Positions 1 to 7,273 of a stretch of DNA of 46,856 nt are shown here, one piece after another. The notes under the pieces were generated by a model. It did no database searches, was not told the origin of the DNA, and saw nothing but the letters and a program-made list of their open reading frames with translations. The DNA is from Pelagibius litoralis (GTDB taxonomy: Bacteria > Pseudomonadota > Alphaproteobacteria > Kiloniellales > DSM-21159), in NCBI GenBank assembly GCA_029287455.1, contig JARFRB010000006.1:1-46856 (forward strand). Direction: 5' to 3'. Numbering within the stretch: position 1 is the first letter of the stretch; the number at the start of each line of letters is the position of its first letter. Both the position numbers and the translations under genes were made by a program.

Positions 1-68
1 CCGAAAAATCGGATTTGGCGGCTGGCTGAACCGAAATGATTACGCTATTGTCCCGCATCATGAGTTCG

Positions 69-605
69 ATGTCGAAACTTATCAAAGGGCTGGCGGCGTT
101 CGCACTGGGTGCCAGCCTGCTTGCGCCATCCTGGGCCCACGCCCAGGCGGAGCTGGATGGCAAAGCCTTCCAGGATTGGACCTTGCGCTGCGGCACTGTG
201 AGCGGAACCGATAAGCAAAACTGCCTGATGTTTCAGGAAGTCTTCGCCGACGCGGAAAAGCAGCAGCGCCTCCTATACGTTGAAGTGGCCTATCTCCCGA
301 ATTTGGATGACCCGGCGCTCGTCCTGGTGATGCCCTTGGGCTTCATCCTTCAACCGGGCGTGGGACTGCAAATCGATCAATCGGAGCCAAGAGCCTATCC
401 CGTGCGATACTGCGTTAGAGAAGGCTGCGTCGCGGAGATCTTGCTGGACAGCCAGCAGGTTTCGGCCTTTCGCGCCGGCACCGAAGGAACGGTTATCGTG
501 CAAAACCGCAGAGGCCAAACCGTAAGCGCCGGAACGTTCTCGTTGAGTGGTTTCACCGCTGCGCTGAAGACGCTTCAAGAGGTTAGCCCGCCGTCGACCA
601 ATTAG
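69..605 (+). CDS. IalB-family periplasmic protein (invasion-associated locus B-like)
   Basis: The product is about 178 residues. It starts with a Sec signal peptide (MSKLIKG, then a hydrophobic stretch ending AHAQA) and continues with the pattern of the invasion-associated locus B family: an early FQDWTLRC block, a C...CLMFQE block, then the paired cysteines of the YCVREGC segment. The cysteines suggest disulphides in the periplasm. The reading frame is open from an ATG at 36, and ATGs at 60 and 69 are also in frame. I chose 69 because it puts the basic n-region directly before the hydrophobic core; no start has a strong ribosome binding site. The family is widespread in alphaproteobacteria and its biochemical role is not established; the name comes from Bartonella. 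It converges on recA, so the two share the roughly 100-base gap between them. Confidence 0.8.
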   Translation: MSKLIKGLAAFALGASLLAPSWAHAQAELDGKAFQDWTLRCGTVSGTDKQNCLMFQEVFADAEKQQRLLYVEVAYLPNLDDPALVLVMPLGFILQPGVGLQIDQSEPRAYPVRYCVREGCVAEILLDSQQVSAFRAGTEGTVIVQNRRGQTVSAGTFSLSGFTAALKTLQEVSPPSTN

Positions 606-702
606 GGTCCGGGCTTTTCGGGTTACGGCCGCGAAGTTATTACGATCGCCTCGAGGCGGCCTCTAGGCATTGCCCGGGCCGCGCCCCTTCCAGACCGAAG
701 CC

Positions 703-1794
703 CTAGCCCTCCTCAGTTGTCTCGATCGCTTCTCGCTCCTCTTCCGGACTATCCGGGCCTTCCAGCATGGCGTCCGAAACCAATCCCGCGTTGGCGCGGA
801 TGGCTTGCTCGATACGTTGAGCAACTTCGGGATTGTCGCGCAAGAACTGCTTCCCGTTCTCCCGCCCCTGCCCGATCCGCTGGCCGTCGTAAGAGAACCA
901 AGCACCTGATTTCTCGACGATGCCGGCCTGTACCCCCAGGTCCAAAAGCTCACCCGTCTTGGAGATGCCTTCGCCGTACATGATGTCGAACTCGACCACC
1001 CGGAACGGCGGCGCGAGCTTGTTCTTAACGACTTTCACCCGAGTTTGGTTTCCGACCACGGTGTCGCGGTCCTTGATGGCGCCGATTCGCCGGATATCCA
1101 ACCGTATCGACGAGTAAAACTTGAGCGCGTTGCCGCCGGTGGTCGTTTCCGGACTTCCGAACATCTCACCGATCTTCATACGAATCTGATTGATGAAGAT
1201 CACTAAGGTTTTGGAACGGGAGATCGAGGATGTCAGCTTCCGAAGCGCCTGGCTCATCAGCCGCGCTTGCAGGCCGGGCTGCTGATCGCCCATTTCGCCT
1301 TCCAGCTCCGAGCGCGGCACCAGGGCGGCGACCGAGTCGATCACCAAGACATCGACGGCGCCCGAGCGCACCAAGGTATCGGCGATCTCTAGAGCTTGTT
1401 CGCCGGCATCCGGCTGGGAGATCAAGAGGTCCTCGACATCCACGCCTAGCTTCAGTGCATAGGTGGGGTCGAGCGCGTGTTCCGCGTCCACGAAAGCGCA
1501 GGTACCGCCGTTCTTCTGGGCTTCAGCGACCACATGCAAGGCCAAGGTGGTCTTGCCAGATGATTCCGGCCCATAGATCTCGACGATCCGCCCGCGCGGC
1601 ACGCCGCCGATGCCGAGCGCGATATCCAACCCCAGGGATCCGGTTGGGATCGTTTCCACCTGAACCACTTCACGTTGGCCAAGCTTCATGATCGAGCCCT
1701 TGCCAAAAGCCCGCTCGATTTGTGTAAGCGCCGCGTCGAGCGCCTTGTTTCTGTCCGCCGTATCTTTCACGAGCCGCAATGCCGATTCTGCCAT
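703..1794 (-). CDS. recA: RecA recombinase
   Basis: RecA is the ATP-dependent strand-exchange protein of homologous recombination and the co-protease that triggers LexA self-cleavage in the SOS response. The 363-residue product is full length. The Walker A motif GPESSGKTT lies at residues 75-83, and the core is followed by DNA-binding loop sequence ([17 protein letters not shown]) and the usual acidic C-terminal tail ([13 protein letters not shown]). The ATG at 1794 has a strong AAGGAGG site about ten bases upstream. The upstream gap contains a LexA-type box. recA is on the same strand as cckA, which lies about 160 bases upstream. Confidence 0.98.
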   Translation of the reverse strand: MAESALRLVKDTADRNKALDAALTQIERAFGKGSIMKLGQREVVQVETIPTGSLGLDIALGIGGVPRGRIVEIYGPESSGKTTLALHVVAEAQKNGGTCAFVDAEHALDPTYALKLGVDVEDLLISQPDAGEQALEIADTLVRSGAVDVLVIDSVAALVPRSELEGEMGDQQPGLQARLMSQALRKLTSSISRSKTLVIFINQIRMKIGEMFGSPETTTGGNALKFYSSIRLDIRRIGAIKDRDTVVGNQTRVKVVKNKLAPPFRVVEFDIMYGEGISKTGELLDLGVQAGIVEKSGAWFSYDGQRIGQGRENGKQFLRDNPEVAQRIEQAIRANAGLVSDAMLEGPDSPEEEREAIETTEEG

Positions 1795-1885
1795 GGTTGA
1801 AAACGCCTCCTTATCTCACGGCCACCCCTTGCGCCGCAACGAGAAGATAACGTACGCGATATGTTCTTGTTTGTCGATAAAATTC

Positions 1886-1900
1886 GATCAAAAAGAGAAC
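1886..1900 (-). promoter_or_regulatory. Probable LexA operator (SOS box) of recA
   Basis: Read on the minus strand, this is GTTC-TCTTTTT-GATC, matching the GTTC-N7-GATC form described for Rhodobacter sphaeroides and related to the GTTC-N7-GTTC box of other alphaproteobacteria. It lies about 90 bases upstream of the recA start codon. Its GTTC half is also part of a perfect 9-base inverted repeat, ATATGTTCT at 1859-1867 and AGAACATAT at 1896-1904, with 28 bases between the arms. The operator call is inference from motif and position. Confidence 0.65.
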
Positions 1901-1953
1901 ATATATGGTGCAAAGATGGTTTTTAGTGAGATCAAAGAGCTCTGGCAGCTGCC

Positions 1954-4383
1954 TCAGTGGGACGGCTCGTCCATCACTTCCTTCACTTTTCCGGCAAGCT
2001 GTTTGAGGCTGAAGGGCTTGGGAAGGAAGTGCAGTTCCTCGCCCTCGCCGAGTCGCTTGCGGAAGGAGTCCTCCGTGTAGCCCGAAATGAAGATCACCTT
2101 CATCTCAGGCAGCTGTTCGCGCACATGCTTCACCAAGGTCGGGCCGTCGATCTTCGGCATCACCACGTCGGTGATCAAGAGGTCGATTGCGTCACCGAAG
2201 CTTTCGTTTTCCCCGCCATTTAGCAACTCGAGCGCCGCTTCGCCGGAACGGGCCTCAAGCACGTTGTAGCCCTTATTGCGCAAGGCACGCGCCGAGAAGG
2301 CCCGCACCGCGTCCTCGTCCTCCACGAGCAGAACCGTGCCCACGCCGGTCAAATCCCGGCTCTCCTTCACTTCGACCTCAGCCGGGGCCTGACCGACGGC
2401 CTCGACGAACACCGGCAGATAGATGGAAAACGTTGTCCCGGCGCCCACTTCGCTTTCGACGAAGACAAATCCACCGGTCTGCTTGACGATGCCGTAGACG
2501 GTCGAGAGGCCAAGGCCGGTCCCCTCGCCCACTTCCTTGGTGGAAAAGAAGGGATCGAAGATGCGGTCCATGTTCTCGCGCGGAATGCCACAACCGGTGT
2601 CCTTGACTTCCACCAAGACGTAGTCGCCTCTGGGAACGGTTTCGCCCTTCTTGCGCAAGCCCTCCTCCAGAGTCACGTTTGACGTCCGGATCGTCAGTTC
2701 GCCGCCATTCTCCATAGCGTCGCGCGCGTTGACGGCAAGATTGATGATCACCTGCTCCAACTGGCCCTGGTCCGCCTTGACCGGGCCAAGATCGCGCCCA
2801 TGAACAACCTGCAGCTCTATGCTCTCGCCGATCAGGCGCCGCAGCAGGTGCGACAGCTCCGCGAGGATGTCGGTGAAGTTGAGCACGCGCGGCTGCAAGG
2901 TCTGTTGGCGAGAGAAGGCCAGGAGCTGCCGGACCAGATTGGCGGCGCGGTTGGCGTTCTGCTTGATCTGCATGATATCGGCGAAGGATTGATCCCCCGG
3001 CCGGTGACGCAAGAGCAGAAGATCGGAAAAGCCGATCATTGCCGTCAGCAGGTTATTGAAGTCATGGGCCACGCCACCAGCCAACTGCCCGACGGCCTGC
3101 ATCTTCTGGGACTGCGCGAACTGCGCCTCCAGGGATTTCTGCTCGGTCGCGTCCAACAGATGGGCGATGTAGCCGCTCGGCGCGCCCGCCGCGTCCTCGT
3201 AGGCTGTGAGCGAAAGCTGACAGATTACATCACGCTTGCCCGACAGCCGGATTTCATGCGCCTGCGGCGACACACCCGGTGCAGCGCCCTTGTTGGCCTG
3301 CTCCATGGCGGTCTCGACCGTGGGCCGGCCCTCCTCGCGGACGAAATCCAGGAAAGCACGCCCGACCACCTCGGCGCTGCCGACTCCCGTCAGTTCCAGG
3401 AATGCCTTGTTGCATTCGGTGACCTCCCCGTCCGAGTCGAGCTGGGCAATGCCGACCGGTGCTTCCTCGAAAAAGCGTTTGAAGCGCCGTTCGGAACGCT
3501 CCAACGCTTCGGCCGCCGCCTGCTCCCGGCTGAGGTGATAGACCACCGAGCGGGTGCGCAAGGTGGCCGCGTCCTCGACCTCGCCGGCGTCCTCATCGGC
3601 AGGTTCCGCGTCCGGGCCGCCGTCTTGCACCACGTCCTCGGAAATCAGAACCTTGAAGGCCTCACCGTCGGCGGCACGCAAATCAACCTCTCCCGCCTGC
3701 CCGCCACCGGCGAAGGCTTTATGGGCAGCGGTGCCGCGCTGGGGCGGCGAGGCGAGCAGATCATGCAGGCGCAGCTTCTCGACCAACTCCTCGGGCGAAC
3801 GGCCAAGCCACTCGGCCAGGGTTTCGTTCACGAAAAGGAAGCGCCCCTCGCCATCCACCGAATAAAATCCGATCGGCGCATGCTCCAGCAAATCGACGAA
3901 GCGCTCTTGCTCCTGCTCCACCATGGCTTCGGTCTGGCGGCGCAAGGTAACATCGTCGGCGAACCACAATACCTCGCCAGGCCAGTCCGGCAGTGGGTAG
4001 CAGACCACGTGCCGCCAGACCTCCTCGCCATCGGGGCCTTGTGTGCAAAGCTCGATCTGGCCGGGCAATCCATCACCGGCATTGTCCGCCATGCGGCGCA
4101 GTCGCGCCCGAGTCGCATTGTCATCCTTGGACAAGCTTTCGATCAGCAGGTCGGGAATGGGGCGGTCGGCGCTTCCGAATACCTCCCGAACGAAGGGATT
4201 TGAGTAGCGCACCCGACCCCCGGCGCCGACCACCTGACGCGGGCGCGGAACCGCCGCGATCGCTGCCTCGAGCAAGGCATTGCGCCTGAGTTGGCGGCGC
4301 ACGCTCCACCATGCGCCGGCCATGGCCGCCAAACCCAATACAATCAGAGCAATCGCCAGCGCACCCGCGCCTGGAAACGGCAT
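1954..4383 (-). CDS. cckA: Hybrid sensor histidine kinase CckA
   Basis: CckA feeds phosphate through ChpT to the master cell-cycle regulator CtrA, and acts as a phosphatase in its other state. The 809-residue protein starts with one clear membrane segment (residues 5-26), followed by a degenerate PAS region and two clearer PAS domains (about 160-260 and 300-420). The HisKA domain has the CckA-typical GGVAHDFNNLLTAMIGFSDL block with phospho-acceptor His440. The ATPase domain has NLAVNARDAM, DTGCGIP and GEGTGLGLS. The C-terminal receiver has LLITDVVMPK with Asp739. The ATG at 4383 follows a GGAGAG site. Caulobacter CckA has two membrane segments, so either this protein has one or a longer start was missed. 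From memory, cckA in Caulobacter sits directly after fliQ-fliR-flhB; here it lies about 120 bases after a fliQ scrap. Confidence 0.93.
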   Translation of the reverse strand: MPFPGAGALAIALIVLGLAAMAGAWWSVRRQLRRNALLEAAIAAVPRPRQVVGAGGRVRYSNPFVREVFGSADRPIPDLLIESLSKDDNATRARLRRMADNAGDGLPGQIELCTQGPDGEEVWRHVVCYPLPDWPGEVLWFADDVTLRRQTEAMVEQEQERFVDLLEHAPIGFYSVDGEGRFLFVNETLAEWLGRSPEELVEKLRLHDLLASPPQRGTAAHKAFAGGGQAGEVDLRAADGEAFKVLISEDVVQDGGPDAEPADEDAGEVEDAATLRTRSVVYHLSREQAAAEALERSERRFKRFFEEAPVGIAQLDSDGEVTECNKAFLELTGVGSAEVVGRAFLDFVREEGRPTVETAMEQANKGAAPGVSPQAHEIRLSGKRDVICQLSLTAYEDAAGAPSGYIAHLLDATEQKSLEAQFAQSQKMQAVGQLAGGVAHDFNNLLTAMIGFSDLLLLRHRPGDQSFADIMQIKQNANRAANLVRQLLAFSRQQTLQPRVLNFTDILAELSHLLRRLIGESIELQVVHGRDLGPVKADQGQLEQVIINLAVNARDAMENGGELTIRTSNVTLEEGLRKKGETVPRGDYVLVEVKDTGCGIPRENMDRIFDPFFSTKEVGEGTGLGLSTVYGIVKQTGGFVFVESEVGAGTTFSIYLPVFVEAVGQAPAEVEVKESRDLTGVGTVLLVEDEDAVRAFSARALRNKGYNVLEARSGEAALELLNGGENESFGDAIDLLITDVVMPKIDGPTLVKHVREQLPEMKVIFISGYTEDSFRKRLGEGEELHFLPKPFSLKQLAGKVKEVMDEPSH

Positions 4384-4504
4384 TCAAGACTCTCCGCTTA
4401 CTCGTGTATGTCTTACATTATCTTCCATCGTTCGTCTTCCGCGAAATATCGCTCAAAAGCAGGACTGCGCGCGCCTTGCCTGTGCGTTTGTTGCCGCGAC
4501 CTGC

Positions 4505-4575
4505 CACCGGCGCGCCGATCTTCAAGGTGACGATGATCGCCTCCGCGCGATCTCTATGACGTCGGTGGAGCTCAT
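4505..4575 (-). pseudogene. fliQ: fliQ remnant: first ~22 codons only, with a one-base frameshift
   Basis: Immediately after fliE, an ATG at 4575 (minus strand) opens a frame reading MSSTDVIEIAR. After loss of one base, the next frame reads EAIIVTLKIGAPV. Joined, these give the N-terminus of FliQ, the small membrane protein of the flagellar export gate. Similarity stops dead after GAPV; the rest of fliQ (some 65 codons) is missing, as are fliR and flhB, which follow fliQ in many relatives. The next gene is cckA. The remnant is too short and too shifted to encode a working protein. The assignment rests on recognised family sequence and on the flgB-flgC-fliE-fliQ gene order. Confidence 0.72.
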
Positions 4576-4623
4576 TCAAACAATCGGGCGTGGCAAGGCG
4601 GATCAAGAGCGGTAGGCGGCGGC

Positions 4624-4935
4624 TCAAATCGGCATCCGCAGAACCTCCTGATAGGTCTGTACGGCACGATCTCTCACGGTGACAACGGTTTGCAGGGTCA
4701 ATTCAGCCTTGGTCACCGCGATAACCACATCGTTTATGTCCGCTTTGCCGGCCGCTGCCTCGAGGGTACTGGCCTTCGCGGTTCGCAAAATCTCGACAGC
4801 CCGATCCGCCGCGTCGCGCAGGAAGCTCGCGAAATCGTCGCCGGCTTTGGCGTCCGGTCCCTTCACACCGGCCGCTTGTCCCTTCTCCGCCGCTTTGCGG
4901 TAGGCCGCGATGGCCTGGCCGAAGTTCACGGTCAT
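4624..4935 (-). CDS. fliE: Flagellar hook-basal body protein FliE
   Basis: FliE joins the MS ring to the proximal rod. The product has 103 residues, normal for the family, with the typical C-terminal half (DINDVVIAVTKAELTLQTVVTVRDRAV) that packs into the rod. The start is ATG 4935 (MTVNFGQAI), with AGGAG just upstream; an in-frame extension to 5049 lacks family similarity. It is the third gene after flgB and flgC on the same strand. The reading frame is intact, in contrast to the fliQ scrap that follows it. Confidence 0.88.
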   Translation of the reverse strand: MTVNFGQAIAAYRKAAEKGQAAGVKGPDAKAGDDFASFLRDAADRAVEILRTAKASTLEAAAGKADINDVVIAVTKAELTLQTVVTVRDRAVQTYQEVLRMPI

Positions 4936-4990
4936 CTCCTGCTCCTCATGGGCCGCCCCAATCAATCCTGGCTTGGCTCGGCACCCACGC

Positions 4991-5401
4991 TCATCCGCGC
5001 AGTATGCCAATGGTCTGCTCCAGCATGCCGCGGGTCGTCTGAACGACACGCAGGTTCGCCTCGTAGGACCGCTGCGCTTCTCGCATGTCGGACATTTCGA
5101 TCAACGCATTGACGTTGGCGGTCAACACGTGGCCGTCGCGGTCGGCGGCCGGATGGGCCGGCTGATTGCGGCAGCCAAATGGCGAGGCGTCGTTGCCAAT
5201 GCGCTTGACCTGCGCGAGATCCACCCCGCGCGCGCGATCGAGAACGGTCTCGAAGGTGATTGTTTTCTTGTGGTAGGGCTGTTCGCCGGGCGCCTGCGCG
5301 GTGAAGTTCGCGTTCGCCAGGCTCTCGGAAATCACCCGCAACCGTGCGCCCTGCACCCGCATTCTGGCGGCCGATATGTTGAGCGATTTGAACAAGACCA
5401 T
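4991..5401 (-). CDS. flgC: Flagellar basal-body rod protein FlgC
   Basis: FlgC is a proximal rod component exported through the flagellar type III apparatus. The product has 136 residues. The start is ATG 5401 (MVLFKSLNISAARM), which matches the family N-terminus; the frame is open further upstream only as overlap with flgB. Family landmarks are RVISESLANANFTAQ near the N-terminus, HPAADRDGHV in the middle, and MREAQRSYEANLRVV near the C-terminus. Some middle positions are unusual (GNDASPFGCRNQPAH), which may reflect relaxed selection, but the frame is uninterrupted. Confidence 0.92.
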   Translation of the reverse strand: MVLFKSLNISAARMRVQGARLRVISESLANANFTAQAPGEQPYHKKTITFETVLDRARGVDLAQVKRIGNDASPFGCRNQPAHPAADRDGHVLTANVNALIEMSDMREAQRSYEANLRVVQTTRGMLEQTIGILRG

Positions 5402-5427
5402 CGGTTCGATCCTTCGGTCGGTACCGC

Positions 5428-5838
5428 CTAGCGCGCGGTGCCGGTCAACACGAGGCAAAACAGCTTCACGTGCTTTGTGTAGAGATTCGTGACGAGTTGA
5501 CGATCCCCCTGCGTTGGCGCGACCTTCATCATCTGCTCCTCGACCACGACCGCATTGCCAGAGAGCGCGGTTTCATATCGCTCCCGGCTTTCCTCGCCGT
5601 TGAAGGTCGCGGCCGCGGTGGGGCCCTCGGCGATGTGCTTCGGATTGCTGGATCGCGGCGCGAGAGCCGGAGGGAATTCGGTGCCGAGAGCCCGGGTGAA
5701 AACCGGCTCCTGGAGGTCTAGTGGAACATATCTCGGTGTATCGGCGTTTGAAATGTTCCTTGCCAAGATAGACCGTCGCTGCGTCAGCCAGTCCATGCGC
5801 TTGGCCAAAAGGTCCAAAAGTCCGGGACTGCTCTGCAT
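5428..5838 (-). CDS. flgB: Flagellar basal-body rod protein FlgB
   Basis: FlgB is the most cell-proximal rod protein. The 136-residue product has the rod motif ARNISNADTPRYVP near the N-terminus and SGNAVVVEEQMMKVA in the C-terminal half. The last 15 residues (KHVKLFCLVLTGTAR) and the PTQGDRQLV segment differ from the usual family sequence although the length is kept, so the protein may be drifting. It is the first gene of flgB-flgC-fliE and is divergent from csrA across a 161-base AT-rich gap. Confidence 0.9.
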   Translation of the reverse strand: MQSSPGLLDLLAKRMDWLTQRRSILARNISNADTPRYVPLDLQEPVFTRALGTEFPPALAPRSSNPKHIAEGPTAAATFNGEESRERYETALSGNAVVVEEQMMKVAPTQGDRQLVTNLYTKHVKLFCLVLTGTAR

Positions 5839-5906
5839 TCATTGCTCCAACGGGGTAATGACTCAAAATTCGTTGTCCATCGTGGGCAATGGTGATCGCC
5901 TTCACA

Positions 5907-5921
5907 TTAAGAATCGGTAAA
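5907..5921. promoter_or_regulatory. Possible CtrA-binding site between flgB and csrA
   Basis: The sequence TTAA-GAATCGG-TAAA is a near match to the CtrA box TTAA-N7-TTAA. It sits in the divergent promoter region of flgB and csrA, where a CtrA site would make sense for an early flagellar operon. One half-site is imperfect, so this is only a candidate. Confidence 0.3.
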
Positions 5922-5999
5922 ACTTGTTTTTTCCAAGCGATCAATCATTATGTTGTGTAAAATGTAATTGTAAGTTTATCTTGAGACGGGCGGTGGGCG

Positions 6000-6296
6000 A
6001 TGTTGTATCTGACCCGCAAGATCGGCGAGTCGGTTATTATCAACGACGACATTGAAGTCACGGTCGTGGATATCCGGGGCAAATCGATCAAACTGGGCTT
6101 CACCTTCCCGGCGGATGCGAGCGTGCTGCGCCGTGAGATTTTCGAGCGCATCCAAGCAGAAAACCGCGCGGCGGCGGAGGCCGGGGGCGAAGCCTTGGCA
6201 GCGGCCCTAAGGCGGCCGGGCGGTCTAAAGAAAGACCGGGAGCCCGAGAATGAGCCGGCGCCCGAGAGCGTCGTGTCGAAAGTCGATCAATCCTGA
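6000..6296 (+). CDS. csrA: Carbon storage regulator CsrA, with C-terminal extension
   Basis: CsrA is a small RNA-binding dimer that blocks or stabilises target mRNAs, often those for flagellin and carbon metabolism. The core is complete: MLYLTRKIGESVIINDDI at the N-terminus, then VTVVDIRGKSIKLGF and REIFERIQ. The product is 98 residues, while most CsrA proteins have 60-75. The extra 35 or so residues are Ala/Gly rich, then charged and Pro-containing (RPGGLKKDREPENEPAPES), and probably disordered. The ATG at 6000 is set by the family N-terminus. It is divergent from flgB and upstream of two flagellar-type genes. Confidence 0.93.
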   Translation: MLYLTRKIGESVIINDDIEVTVVDIRGKSIKLGFTFPADASVLRREIFERIQAENRAAAEAGGEALAAALRRPGGLKKDREPENEPAPESVVSKVDQS

Positions 6297-6497
6297 ACTC
6301 GAAAGCCGGCACACATTCGTGTGGTGTTAGCCGCCCCGAAGCGTATTTCTTCCTGAACTTCAATCTTTAGTTAAGCTTGCTGGGCGAAAATGCCTCGAGA
6401 AACTTCCGAATTCGCTTCGGAAGAAATCTGGAATTCGAGGTGGATCGAGCATGCAGCCAAGTAAGAGGTTAGCGGCCCGACGCGCGGGGACCAAGCG

Positions 6498-6836
6498 ATG
6501 ACCGCGCAGCTCGCCGAACGCCTGACCGAATTGAACGAGGACATCACCGCGGCAAAGCTGCGGATCGCGGCCGGACAGCTGATAGACATCTCCTCTATCG
6601 AGGACGAGGTGGTGCGCTTGTGCACCTCGGCGGCTGAATTGCCGCAGCACGAAGGCAGGACCCTGCGCGCCGCGATGGTCGTGCTCTTGGCGGAGGTGGA
6701 CAGCCTCCAGCAAGAGCTTGTCAAAGCGCTAAGTGAAATCACCGGCGAGTTGGCGCGTTTGGGCCGCCAGAAACAGGCGAACTCCGCGTATGGGCGCCGT
6801 TTCGCGCCCTCGCCGATCAGCGGCCGACAGGACTGA
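6498..6836 (+). CDS. Coiled-coil flagellar-cluster protein (FlgN/FliT-like size), unassigned
   Basis: I do not recognise a named family with confidence. The 112-residue product is mostly helical and heptad-rich (QLAERLTELNEDITAAKLRI; LAEVDSLQQELVKALSEI), with a basic, Ser-rich tail. Its size and helical make-up, and its place just before fliO, would suit a flagellar assembly chaperone or export accessory protein; this is inference from context only. The start is ATG 6498. The frame is intact, and the downstream fliO remnant begins 22 bases after its stop. Confidence 0.6.
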   Translation: MTAQLAERLTELNEDITAAKLRIAAGQLIDISSIEDEVVRLCTSAAELPQHEGRTLRAAMVVLLAEVDSLQQELVKALSEITGELARLGRQKQANSAYGRRFAPSPISGRQD

Positions 6837-6858
6837 AGCGATCCGAGCCCAAGTGGCG

Positions 6859-7187
6859 ATGGACGTTTCCACCTACTTCAACTTCGTTGCCGCGCTCGCG
6901 CTAGTCCTGTGCCTTATAGGTATCCTGGCATGGATCGCCAAGCGGCTTGGCCTGGGCGGCCGCTTGACTGCTACCGCCCGAGGAGGCAGCCGGCGGCTTG
7001 GCGTAGAGGAAGTCAAGCCCCTCGATTTCGCCGCAAGCTGGTCCTGCTGCGCTGCGACGACCGTGAACACCTAGTGCTGCTCAATCAAGGCCAGGCTCCC
7101 GACCTCGTGCTGATTAGCCAAGCCCCCGCCAGGTCCGCGGCCGCGCCCGCCGACCAGAATCTCTTCATCCTGATCCAACAGCGCTGA
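6859..7187 (+). pseudogene. fliO: fliO, frameshifted near residue 60
   Basis: FliO is a bitopic membrane protein that helps assemble the FliP ring of the flagellar export gate. From ATG 6859, one frame gives MDVSTYFNFVAALALV with a membrane segment, then LAWIAKRLGLGGRL and RRLGVEEVKPLD, all typical of FliO. Right after PLD (about 7031-7035) the family sequence continues in another frame: RRKLVLLRCDDREHLVLL, ending at TGA 7187. Start to stop is 329 bases, one short of a multiple of three, so a single lost base explains it. The unshifted frame stops at 7074. No fliP follows; the next gene is on the other strand. Confidence 0.8.
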
Positions 7188-7273
7188 CCCAGTGCGCGGC
7201 GCGGTTTAACGGCGTCAGCGTGCTTCCTCCACCCCCAGCGGACCCCCGGTGGCCCCATCGCCTCGACGCAGAA

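Noticed and set aside
2800-4203. A 467-codon plus-strand frame opposite cckA
   Set aside because: It lies wholly within cckA and shows no recognisable domain.
4384-4504. Could the sequence before cckA be the end of flhB?
   Set aside because: The three minus-strand frames do not show an FlhB-like C-terminus.
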